The notes under the pieces: model-generated
The model's input: only the letters and a program-made list of their open reading frames with translations
The model's database searches: none
What the model was told of the DNA's origin: nothing
Translations under genes and position numbers: made by a program
DNA from: Aristolochia californica
Taxonomy: Eukaryota > Streptophyta > Magnoliopsida > Piperales > Aristolochiaceae
Length of the DNA stretch: 64,000 nucleotides
Direction: 5' to 3'
Assembly (NCBI GenBank): GCA_029961685.1
Contig: JARWKL010000006.1
Location: 16,927,276 to 16,991,275 of the forward strand
Shown here: positions 51,801-63,433 of the stretch, piece after piece
How the letters are laid out: every line of letters starts with the position of its first letter
How positions within the stretch are numbered: the stretch's first letter is position 1

Positions 51801-53956
51801 CTTACATTTGTTATAGTTTTCCAATTTTTTTGCTTACGTGAACTCTAAAATTTTCATTTTGTTGTGATCGTTTTGTTTACGAGAAAAGTGGGACAAATTT
51901 GGATTTGAAAAAAAAATTGAACATCCAAAATGGAATTGCACAAATGCTGAAAGAGATAATTCCAAAAAGTATCTCTAATTTTAAACGATAGGAAAAAACT
52001 GGGTTGTTTGGTTCTGATAAATATCCAACCAACCGTTAAATTGAGAATTTAATTTTTTTCAACTCGAAATTTTTGGATCATTAGGTCATTAGCATCTTCA
52101 ACATGTTTCTGGCATGCATATCCACCACATTTAAAACATGTTAGGATCAATTAGTAATCTCTTTCTTATAAAATTCCACCAAGCCATTAGGGGTTGTACT
52201 AGTGGAATTTCCCAAACATGGATAACAAAACTTTGGAGTTCATTTTTAGTGCCTGAAATAATTTTCTTCACTTACATTTATTATAGTTTTCAATTTTTTT
52301 TGCATACATGAACTCTAAATTTTTTATTTTGTTTTGATCGTTTTGTTCATGAGAAAAGTGGGACAAGTTTGGATTTGATAAAAAATAAAACATCCAAAAT
52401 GGAAATGCACACATGCTGAGAGAGATAATTCCAAGAATTATCTGTGATTTTGAAAGATAGGCAAAAAGTCGGTTGTTTGGTTCTGATAAATATCCAACCA
52501 TGCGTTGACTTGAGAATTTAAGCTCCTTCTACTCCAAATTTTTTGATCATTAGGTCATTTGCATCTTCAACATGTTTCTGGTATGCATATCCACAACATT
52601 AAAAACATGTTAGGATCAATTAGAAATCTATTTCTTATAAAATTCCACCAACCTATAAGGGGTTGTGCAACTGGAATTTCCAAAACATGGATAACTAAAC
52701 TTTGGATTTCATTTTTAGTGTGTGAAATAAATTTCTTCACTTACTTTTATTATAGTTTTCTAATTTTTTTGCAAACATGAACTCTAAAATTTTCATTTTG
52801 TTGTGATCGTTTGTTTACTGAGAAAAGTGGGAAGAGTTTGGATTTGAAAAAAAATTGAACATCCAAAATGGAAATGCACAAATGCAGATGATTCCAAAAA
52901 GTATCAGTGATTTTGAAGGATAGGGAAAAAGTGGGTTGTTTCTCTCTGGTAAATATCCAACCACGGGTTAACTTGAGAATTTAATTTTTTTCTACTTCGT
53001 GAAATTTTTGGATCATTAGGTCATTTGCATCTTCAAAATGTTTATGGCATGCATATCCACCACATTTAAAACATGTTAGAATCAATTAGAAATCTCTTTC
53101 TTATAAAATTCCACCAAGCCATTGGGGGTTGTACTAGTGGAATTTCCCAAACATGGATAACAAAACTATGGAGTTCATTTTTAGTGCGTGAAATAATTTT
53201 CAAACTTACATTTATTATAGTTTTCAATTTTTTTTGCATACATGAAATCTAAATTTTTCATTTTGGTGTGATCGTTTTGTTAGCGAGAAATGTGGGCCAA
53301 GTTTGGATTTGAAAAAAAATTGAACGTCCAAAAAAAAAAATGTACAAATGCTGAGAGAGATAATTCCATAAAGTATAAGTGATTTTGAAGGATAGGCAAA
53401 AAGTGGGTTGTTTGGCACTACAAAATATCCAAAGACACGTTAACTTGAGAATTTATTTGCTTTCTACTCTAAGAAATTTTGGATCATTAGTTCATTTGCA
53501 TCTTCAACATATTTCAGGCATGCATATCCACCACATTTAAAACAAGTTAAGTTCAATTAGAAATCTCTTTCTTATAAATTTCCACAAAGCTATTAGTGGT
53601 TGTACTAGTGGAATTTCCATAATATGGTTAACAAAACTTTGGAGTTCAGTTTTAGTGCGTGAAATAATTTTCTTCACTTACATTTATTATATATTTTTCA
53701 ATTTTTTTTGCATTCATGAACTCTAAAATTTTTATTTTGTTTTGATCGTTTTGTTCACAAGAAAGTGGGACAAAGTTTGGATTTGAAAAAATATTAAACA
53801 TCCAAAAAGGAAATGCACAAATGCTGAGAGAGATAATTCTTAAAAAGTATATGTGATTTTGAAAGATAGGCAAAAAGTGCGTAGTTTGGTTCTGATAAAT
53901 ATCCAACCCTGCTTTAACTTGAGAATTTAATTTCTTTCTACTCCTTGAAATTTTTA

Positions 53957-55282
53957 GATCATTAGGTGATTTGCATCTTCAACAAGTTTCTGGCATGCAT
54001 ATACACCACATTTAAAACATGTTAGGATCAATTAGAAATCACTTTCTTATAAAATTTCACCAAGCTATTACGGGTTGTACTAGTGGAATTTCCCAAACAT
54101 GGATTACTAAATTTTGGACTTCATTTTTAGTGCCCGAAATAACTTTCTTCACTTACATTTGTTGTAGTTTTCAATTTTTTTTGCAAACATGAACTCTAAA
54201 ATTTTACTTTTTTTCTGAATGTTTATTTACGAGAAAAGTGGGACAAGTTTGGATTTGAAAAAAAATTGAAGATCCAAAATGGAAATTCACAAATGCTAAG
54301 AGAGATAATTCCAAAAAGTATCTGTGATTTTGAAGGATAGGGAAAAAGTGGGTTGTTTGGATCTGGTAAATATCCAACCATCCACCACATTTAAAACATG
54401 TTAGGATCAATTAGAAATCTCTTTCTTATAAAATTCCACCAAGCTATTAGGGGTTGTACTAGTGGAATTTCCCAAACATGGAAAACAAAACTTTGGAATT
54501 CATTTTTAGTGTGTGAAATAATTTCCTGCACTTACAATTTTTATATAGTTTTCAAATTTTTTTTCATACATGAACTCTAAAATTTTCATTTTGTTTTGAC
54601 CGTTTTGTTTACGAGAAAAATGGGACAAGTTTGGATGTTAAAAAAATTGAACATCCAAAATGAAAATGCACAAATACTGAGAGACATAATTCAAAAAAGT
54701 ATCTATAATTTTGAAGGATAGGCAAAAAGTGGGTTTTTTGGGCTCAGGTAAATATCCAGCCACACGTTAACTTGAGAATATAACTTTTTTCTACTCCTTG
54801 AAATTTTTGGATCACTAGGTCATTTGCATCTTCAACATGTTTCTGGCATGCATATCCACCACATTTAAAACATGTTAGGATCAATTGGAAATCTCTTTCT
54901 TATAAAATTTCACCAAGTTATTAGGGGTTGTACAAGTGGAATTTCCCAAACATGGATACCAAAACTTTGGAGTTCATTTTTAGTGCGTGAAATAATTTTC
55001 TCCACTTACATTTATTATAGTTTTCCAATTTTTTTGCTAACGTGAAATCTAATATTTTAATTATGTTGTGATCCTTTTTTTTACAAGAAAAGTGGGATAA
55101 GTTTGGATTTGAAAAAAAAATTGAACTTCCAAAATGGAATTGCACAAATGCTGAGTGAGATAATTCCAAAAAGTATCTCTAATTTTGAAAGATAGGCAAA
55201 AAATGGGTTGTTTGGATCTGATAAATATCCAACCAAGCGTTAAATTGAGAATTTAATTTCTTTCTACTCCTTGAAATTTTTA
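53957..55282 (+). repeat. Deletion-tagged trimer HOR, unit 1 (1326 bp)
   Basis: The unit has three monomers. The first (anchor 53957) carries AGGTGATTTGCATC, AACAAGTTTCTGG and GCATATACACC. The second has lost about 92 bp at 54380/54381, where ATATCCAACCA joins TCCACCACATTT. The join removes the GTTAACTTGAG block, the anchor and the first palindrome. The third (anchor 54810) carries GATCACTAGG, and its upstream sequence has CAGGTAAATATCCAGCC. TCCA-like sequence is present on both sides of the lost segment. Confidence 0.88.
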
Positions 55283-56608
55283 GATCATTAGGTGATTTGC
55301 ATCTTAACCAAGTTTCTGGCATGCATATACACCACATTTAAAACATGTTAGGATCAATTAGAAATCACTTTCTTATAAAATTCCACCAAGCTATTAGGGG
55401 TTGTACTAGTGGAATTTCCCAAACTTGGATTACTAAACTTTGGACTTCATTTTTAGTGCCTGAAATAATTTTGTTCACTTACATTTGTTGTAGTTTACAA
55501 TTTTTTTTGTAAACATGAACTCTAAAATTTTACTTTTGTTCTGAACGTTTTATTTACGAGAAAAGTGGGACAAGTTTGGATTTGAAAAAAACTGAACATC
55601 CAAAATGGAAATTCACAAATGCTAAGATAGATCATTCCAAAAAGTATCTGTGATTTTGAAAGGATAGGGACAAAAGGGGTTGTTTGGATCTAGTAAATAT
55701 CCAACCATCCACCACATTTAAAACATGTTAGGATCAATTAGAAATCTCTTTCTTATCAAATTCCACCAAGCTATTAGGGGTTGTACTAGTGGAATTTCCC
55801 AAACATGGATAATAAAACTTTGGAATTCACTTTTAGTGCGTGAAATAATTTCCTGCACTTACAATTTTTATATAGTTTTCAATTTTTTTTTCTTACATGA
55901 ACTCTAAAATTTTCATTTTGTTTTGACCATTTTGTTTACGAGAAAAATGGGACAAGTTTGGATGTGAAAAAAAATTGAACATCCAAAATGAAAATGCACA
56001 AATACTAAGATAGATAATTCCAAAAAGTATCTATAATTTTTAAGGATAGGCAAAAAGTGGGTTGTTTGGGTCAGGTAAATATCCAGCCACACGTTAAATT
56101 GAGAATATAATTTTTTTCTACTTCTTGAAAATTTTGGATCACTGGGTCATTTGCATCTTCAACATGTTTCTAGCATGCATATCCACCACATTTAAAACAT
56201 GGTAGGATCAATTGGAAATCTCTTTCTTATAAAATTCCACCAAGTTATTAGGGGTTGTACAAGTGGAATTTCCCAAACATGGATAACAAAACTTTGGAGT
56301 TCATTTTTAGTGCGTGAAATAATTTTCTCCACTTACATTTATTATAGTTTTCCAATTTTTTTTCTTACGTGAAATCTAAAATTTTAATTTTGTTTTGATC
56401 GTTTTGTTTACAAGAAAAGTGGGACAAGTTTGGATTTGAAAAAAAATTGAACATCCAAAATGGAATTGCACAAATGCTGAGTGAGATAATTCCAAAAAGT
56501 ATCTCTAATTTTGAAAGATAGGCAAAAAGTGGGTTGTTTGGTTCTGATAAACATCCAACCAAGCGTTAAATTGAGAATTTAACTTTTTTCAACTCCTTGA
56601 ACTTTTTG
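55283..56608 (+). repeat. Deletion-tagged trimer HOR, unit 2 (1326 bp)
   Basis: All marks of unit 1 recur 1326-1327 bp to the right: the first monomer type at 55283, the same deletion join at 55707/55708, and the GATCACTGGG monomer at 56137. A small difference near the first anchor reads ATCTTAACCAAGTTTC in place of ATCTTCAACAAGTTTC. By eye the unit is about 95-97 % identical to unit 1. Confidence 0.88.
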
Positions 56609-57937
56609 GAACATTAGGTCATTTGCATCTTCAACATGTTTTTGGCATGCATATCCACCACATTTAAAAACATGTTAGTATTAATTAGAAATCTCTTTCA
56701 TATAAAATTTCACCAAGCTATTAGGGGTTGTACTAGTGGAATTTCCCAAACATGGATAGCAAAACTTTGGAGTTCATTTTTAGTGCCTGAAATAATTTTC
56801 TTCACTTACATTTATTATAGTTTTCAAATTTTTTTGCATACATGAACTCTAAAATTTTCATTTTGCTGTGATTGTTTTTTTTACGAGAAAAGTGGGACAA
56901 GTTTGGATTTGAAATAAAATTGAATATCCAAAATGGAAATGCACAAATACTAAGAGAGATAATTCCAAAAAGTATCTATGATTTTGAAGGGTAGGGAAAA
57001 AGTGGGTTGTTTGGATCTGCTAAATATCCAACCATCCACCACATTTAAAACTTGTTAGGATCAATTAGAAATCTCTTTCTTATAAAATTCCACCAAGCTA
57101 TTAGGGGTTGTACAAGTGGAATTTCCCAAACATGCAAAGCAAACCTTTGGAATTCATTTTTAGTGCGTGAAATAATTTCTTGCACTTACAATTTTTATAT
57201 AGTTTTCAATTTTTTTTTCATACATGAACTTTAAAATTTTCATTTTGTTTTGACCGTTTTGTTTACGAGAAAAAGGGGACAAGTTTGGATGTGAAAAAAA
57301 ATTGAACATCCAAAATGAAAATGCAAAAATACTGAGAGAGATAATTCCAAAAAGTATCTATAATTTTGAAGGATAGGCAAAAAGTGGGTTGTTTGGCTCA
57401 GGTAAATATCCAGCCACGCGTTAACTTGAGAATATAATTTTTTTCTACTCCTTGAAATTTTTGGATTACTAGGTCATTTGCATCTTCAATATGTTTCTGG
57501 CATGCATATCCACCACATTTAAAACAAGTTAGGATCAATTGGAAATCTCTTTCTTATAAAATTCCACCAAGTTATTAGGGGTTGTACAAGTGGAATTTCC
57601 CAAACATGGATAACAAAACTTTGGAGTTCATTTTTAGTGCATGAAATAATTTTTTCCACTTACATTTATTATAGTTTTCCAATTTTTTTGCTTACGTGAA
57701 ATCTAAAATTTTAATTTTGTTGTGATCGTTTTGTTTACAAGAAAAGTGGGACAAGTTTGGATTTGAAAAAAAAAATTGAACATCGAAAATGGAATTGCAC
57801 AAATGCTGAGTGAGATAATTCCAAAAAGTATCTCTAATTTTGAAAGATAGGCAAAAAGTGGGTTCTTTGGTTCTGATAAATATCCAACCAAGCGTTAAAT
57901 TGAGAATTTAATTTTTTTCAACTCCTTGAACTTTTTG
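56609..57937 (+). repeat. Deletion-tagged trimer HOR, unit 3 (1329 bp)
   Basis: The deletion join is at 57034/57035 and the third monomer (GATTACTAGG) starts at 57464, again offset 1327 from unit 2. The first monomer is of another type. It has GAACTTTTTGGAACATTAGG, and the same type follows once more at 57938. Exchange has therefore replaced one monomer while keeping the other two in register. Confidence 0.85.
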
Positions 57938-60179
57938 GAACATTAGGTCATTTGCATCTTCAACATGTTTCTGGCATGCATATCCACCACATTTAAAACA
58001 TGTTAGTATCAATTAGAAATCTCTTTCATATCAAATTCCACCAAGCTATTAGGGGTTGTACTAGTGGAATTTCCCAAACATGGATAACAAAACTTTGGAG
58101 TTCATTTTTTAGTGCCTGAAATAACTTTCTTCACTTACATTTATTATAGTTTTCAAATTTTTTTGCATACATGAACTCTAAAATTTTCATTTTTCTGTGA
58201 TTGTTTTGTTTACGAGAAAAGTGGGACAAGTTTGGATTTGAAATAAAATTGAACATCCAAAATGGAAATGCACAAATACAAAGAGAGATAATTCCAAAAA
58301 GTATCTGTGATTTTGAAGGATAGGGAAAAAGTGGGTTGTTTGGCTCTGCTAAATATCCAACAACGCATTAACTTGAGAATTTAATTTTTTTCTACTCCTT
58401 GAATTTTTTTTATCATTAGGTCATTTGCTTCTTCAACATGTTTCTAGCATGCATATCCACCACATTAAAAACATGTTAGGATCAATTAGAAATCTCTTTC
58501 TTATAAAATTCCACGAAGCAATTTGTGGTTGTACTAGTGGAATTTCCGAAACATGGATAACAAAACATTGGTGTTCATTTTGAGGGCATGAAATAATTTT
58601 CTTCACTTACATTTATTATATAGTTTTCAATTTGTTTTGCATACATGAACTCTAAAATTTTTATTTTGTTTTCATCGTTTTGTTCACGAGAAAAGTGGGA
58701 CAAGTTTGGATTTGAAAAAAAATAAAACATCCAAAATGGAAATGCACAAATGCTGAGAGAGATAATTCCATGATGTATCTGTGATTTTGAAAGATAGGCA
58801 AAAAGGGGATTGTTTGGTTCTGATAAATATCCAACCAAGCGTTAACATGAGAATTTAATTTCTTTCTACTCCATGAAATTTTTCGATCATTAGGTGATTT
58901 GCTTCTTCAACATGTTTTTGGCATTCATATCCACCACATTTAAAACATGTTAGGATGATTTAGAAATCTCTTTCTTATAAAATTCCACCAAGCTATTAGG
59001 GGTTGTACTAGTGGAATTTCCCTAACATCGATAACAAAACTATGAAGTTTATTTTTAGTGCCCGAAATAATTTTCTTCACATGCATTTATTATATAGTTT
59101 TAATGTTTTTTTGCATCGATGAACTTTAAAATTTTCATTTTGTTGTGATCGTTTTGTTTGCGAGAAAAGTGGGACAGTTTGGATTTTAAATAAAAATTAA
59201 ACATCCAAAGTGGAAATGCACAAATGGTAAGAGAGATAATTCCAAAAAGTTTCTATGATTTTGAACGATAGGCAAAAAATGGGTTGTTTCGTTCTGGTAA
59301 ATATCCAACAACCAGTTAACTTGAGAATTTAATTTTCTTCTACTCCTTATAATTTTTTTATCATTAGGTCATTTCCATCTTCAACATGTTTCTGGCATGC
59401 ATATCCACTGCATTTAAAACATGTTAGGATCAATTAGAAATCTCTTTCTTATAAAATTTCAACAAGCTATTAGGGGTTGTACTTGTGGAATTTCGCAAAC
59501 ATAGATAACAAAACATTGGAGATCATTTTTAGTGTGTGAAATAATTTTCTTCACTTACATTTATTATATAGTTTTCAATTTTTTTTGCATACATGAACTC
59601 TAAAATTTTTATTTTGTTTTGATCATTTTGTTCACGTGAAAAGTGGTACAAGTTTGGATTTGAAAAAAAATTAAACATCCAAAATGGAAATGCACAAATG
59701 CTGAGAGAGATAATTCATAAATAGTATCTGTGATTTTGAAAGATAGGCAAAAACTTTGTAGTTTGGTTCTGATAAATATCCAACCAAGCATTAACTTGAG
59801 AATTTAATTTCTTTCTACGCCTTGAAATTTTTGGATCATTAGGTGATTTGCATCTTCAACAAGTTTCTGGCATGCCTATACACCACATTTAAAACATGTT
59901 AGGATCAATTAGAAATCACTTTCTTATAAAATTCCACCAAGCTATTAGGGGTTGTACTAGTGGAATTTCCCAAACATGGATTACTATACTTTGGACTTCA
60001 TTTTCAGTGCCTGAAATAATTTTCTTCTCTTACATTTATTGTAGTTCTCAAATGTTTTTGCAAACATGAACTCTAAAATTTTACTTTTGTTGTAATCTTT
60101 TTGTTTACGAGAAAAGTGGGACAAGTTTGGATTTGAAAAAAATTGAATATCCAAAATGGAAATGCACAAATGCTAAGAG

Positions 60180-60550
60180 AGATAATTCCAAAAAGTATCT
60201 GTGATTTTGAAGGATAGGGAAAAAGTGGGTTGTTTGGATCTGGTAAATATCCAACCACTCGTTAACATGAGAATTTAATTTTTTTCTACTCCTTGAAATT
60301 TTTTGATCATTAGGTCATTTGCATCTTCAACATGTTTCTGGCATGCATATCCTCCACATTTAAAACATGTTAGGATCAAATAGAAATCTCTTTCTTATAA
60401 AATTCCACTATGCTATTAGGGGTTGTACAAGTGGAATTTCCCAAACATGGATAACAAAACTTTGGAATTCATTTTTAGTGTGTGAAAATATTTCCTGCAC
60501 TTACAAATTTTATATAGTTTTCAAATTTTTTATGATACATGAACTCTAAA
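60180..60550 (+). repeat. Undeleted relative of the deletion-tagged monomer
   Basis: GGGTTGTTTGGATCTGGTAA precedes ATATCCAACCACTCGTTAAC here. The TTTGGATCTG form (usually TTTGGCTCTG) and the following sequence match the monomer that carries the 92-bp deletion at 54380, 55707 and 57034. In this copy the full linker, the anchor (60305) and the first palindrome are present. Its neighbours on both sides also correspond to the trimer (AGGTGATTTGC at 59842, CAGGTAAATATCCAGCC near 60714). It probably shows the arrangement before the deletion. Confidence 0.72.
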
Positions 60551-61720
60551 ATTTTCATTTTGTTTTGACCGTTTTGTTTATGAAAAAAATGGGACAAGTT
60601 TGAATGTTAAAATAAATTGAGCATCCAAAATGAAAATGCACAAATGCTGAGAGAGATAATTCCAAAAAGTATCTATGATTTTGAAGGATTGGAAAAAAGT
60701 GGATTGTTTGGCTCAGGTAAATATCCAGCCACAAGTTAACTTGAGAATTTTATTTTTTTCTACTCCTTGAACTTTTTGGATCAGTAGGTCATTTGCATCT
60801 TCAACATGTTTCTGACATGCATATCCACCACATTTAAATCATGTTAGGATCAATCAGAAATCTCTTTCATATAAAATTCCACCAAGTTATTAGGGGTTGT
60901 ACTAGTGGAATTTCCCAAACATTGATAACAAAACTTTGGAGTTCATTTTTAGTGCGTGAAATAATTTTCTCCACCTACATTTATTATAGTTTTCCAATTT
61001 TTTTGCTTACGTGAACTCCAAAATTTTCATTTTGTTGTGCTCGTTTTGTTTGTGAGAAAAACGGGATAAGTTTGGATTTGAAAAAAAATTGAAGCTCCAA
61101 AATGGAAATGCACAAATGCTGAGAGAGATAATTCCAAAAAGTATCTGTGATTTTGAAGGATAGGAAAAAAGTGGGTTGTTATCCTACGGTAAATATCCAA
61201 CCACACGTTAACTTGAGAATTTAATTTCTTTCTACTCCTTAAAATTTTTGGATCATTATGTCATTTGCATCGTCAACATGTTTTCTGGCATGTACATCCC
61301 CAATATTTAAAACATGTTGGGATCAATTCGAAATCTCTTTTTTATAAAATTCCACCAAGCTATTAGGGGTTGTACAAGTGGAATTTCCCAAACATGGATA
61401 ACAAAACCTTGGACGGCATTTTTTGTGCGTGAAATAATATTTCTTCACTTACATTTATTATAGTTTTCAATTTTTTTTGCATACTTGAAATCTAAAATTT
61501 TAATTTTTTTGTGTTCTTTTTTTTACGAGAAAAGTGGGACAAGTTTGGATTTGAAAAAAAAATGAACGTCCAAAAAGGAAATGCACAAATGCTGAGAGAG
61601 ATAATTCCAAAATGTATCTGTGATTTTTAAGGATATGCAAAAAGTGGGTTGTTTGGCTCTGTTAAATATCCAACAACACGTTAACATGAGAATTTAATTT
61701 TTTTCTACTCAAAATTTTTG

Positions 61721-62142
61721 GATCATTAGTTCATTTGCATCTACAACATGTTTTGTGGCCTGCATATCGACCTGATTTAAAACTTGTTAGGATCTATTAG
61801 AAATATCTTTCTTATAAAATTCCACGAAGCTATTAGGGGTTGTACTAGTGGAATTTCCCAAACCTGGATAACAAAACTTTGGAGTTCATTTTTAGTACGT
61901 GATATAATTTTCTTCAGTTTTCATTTTGTTGTGATCATTTTGTTTACGAGAAAAGTGTGAAGTTTGGATTTGAAAAGAAATTGAACATCCAAAATGGAAA
62001 TGCACAAATGCTGAGAGAGATAATTTCGAAAAGTATCTGTGATTTTTAAGGATAGGCAAAAAGTGGGTTGTTTGCCTCGGTAAATATCCAACCACACGTT
62101 CATTTGAGAATTTAATTTTTTTTCTACTCCTTCAAATTTTTG
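61721..62142 (+). repeat. Monomer with a 50-bp deletion (422 bp)
   Basis: Near 61911-61922, ATAATTTTCTTCA joins GTTTTCATTTTGTTGTG. The T-rich middle between the CTTACATTT block and the CTAAAATTTTC block is missing. The break points differ from the short class and from the 45.76-kb deletion. Confidence 0.8.
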
Positions 62143-62584
62143 GATCATTAGGTCATTTGCATCTTCAACATGTTTCTAGCATGCATATCCAACACATTTA
62201 AAAAATGTTAGGATCAACTAGAAATCTCTTTCTAATAAAATTCCACCAAGCTATTAGGGGTTGTACAAGTGGAATTTCCCAAACATGCAAAGCAAACCTT
62301 TGGAATTCATTTTTAGTGCGTGAAATAATTTTCTTCTCTCACATTTATTATAGTTTTCAAATTTTTTTGCATATATGAACTCTAAAATTTTCATTTTGTT
62401 GTGATTATTTTGTTTACGAGAAAAGTGGGAGGAGTTTGGATTTGAAAAAAAATTGCACGTTCAAAATGGAAATGGACAAATGTTGAGAGCGATAATTCCA
62501 AAAAGTGGGTTGTTAGGCTCTGATAAATATCCAGCCAAATGTTAACTCTAGAATTCAATTTTTTTCTTCTTCTTGAAATTTTAG
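62143..62584 (+). repeat. Monomer with a 32-bp deletion at a direct repeat (442 bp)
   Basis: At about 62499-62508, ATTCCAAAAAGTGGGTTGTT joins two blocks that are normally 32 bp apart. AAAAAGT occurs at both ends of the missing segment in an intact monomer, and one copy remains. The length mimics the short class, but the cause is different. Confidence 0.83.
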
Positions 62585-63058
62585 GATCATTAGGTCATTT
62601 GCATCATCAACATATTTCTGGCATGCATGTCCAACAGATTTAAAACATGTTAGGATCAATTAGAAAAATCTTTCTTATAAAATTCCACCAAGCTATTAGT
62701 GGTTGTACTATTCGAATTTCCCAAACATGTATAACAAAAACCTTGGAGTTCATTTTTAGTGCATGAAATAATTTTCTTCAATTTCATTTATTAAAGTTTT
62801 AAATTTTTTTTGCATACATCAAATCTTAAATTTTCATTTTGTTGTGATCGTTTTGTTTACGAGAAAAGTGGGACAAGTTTGGATTTGAAAAAAAATTGAA
62901 CATCCAAAATGGAAAAGCACAAATGCTAAGAAAGATAATTCCAAAAAGTATCTATGATTTAGAAGGATAGGAAAAAAGTGGGTTGTTTGGCTTTGGTAAA
63001 TATCCAACCACACATTAAATTGAGAATTTAATTTTTTTTGTACTCCTTGAAAGTTTTG

Positions 63059-63433
63059 GATCATTAGGTCATTTGCATCTTCAACATGTTTCTGGCATGT
63101 ATATCTAGCACATTCAAAACATGTGAGGATCAATTAGAAATCTCTTTCTTATAAAATTCCACCAAACTATTAGGGTTTGTACTAGTGGAATTTCCCAAAC
63201 ATGGATAATAAAACTTTGGATTTCATTTTTAATGCGTGAAATAATTTTCTTCACTTACATTTATTATATAGTTTTAAATTTTTTTGCATACATGAAATCT
63301 AAAATTTTCATTTTGTTGTGACCGTTTTGTTTACGATAAAATGGGACAAGTTTGGATTTGAAAAAAAATTGATCATCCAAAATGGAAATCCACAATTCTT
63401 GAGAATTTAATTTTTTTCTCCTTCAAATTTTTG
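63059..63433 (+). repeat. Monomer with a 96-bp deletion (375 bp)
   Basis: Near 63391-63402, AAATCCACAATTCTTGAGAA joins the CACAA block to the CTTGAGAATTTAA block. The GAGAGATAATTCC block and the GGCAAAAAGTGGG and CCAACCACACG blocks are missing. Confidence 0.82.

Larger units (their letters stand above)
44390..53956 (+). repeat. Loosely ordered full-length satellite domain
   Basis: Anchors are 44603, 45074, 45547, 45982, 46456, 46929, 47401, 47872, 48338, about 48784 (block deleted), 49256, 49726, 50194, 50666, 51135, 51606, 52076, 52545, 53011 and 53482. Most spacings are 466-475 bp. Traces of order remain. The segment around 47091-47360 matches 48945-49215 at an offset of about 1855 bp, sharing TTTTCTCCACTAACATT and CACGCATTAGCTTGAG. 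The TTTGGCACT marker recurs at about 40305, 49655 and 53412. No gene or other element is visible. Confidence 0.8.
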
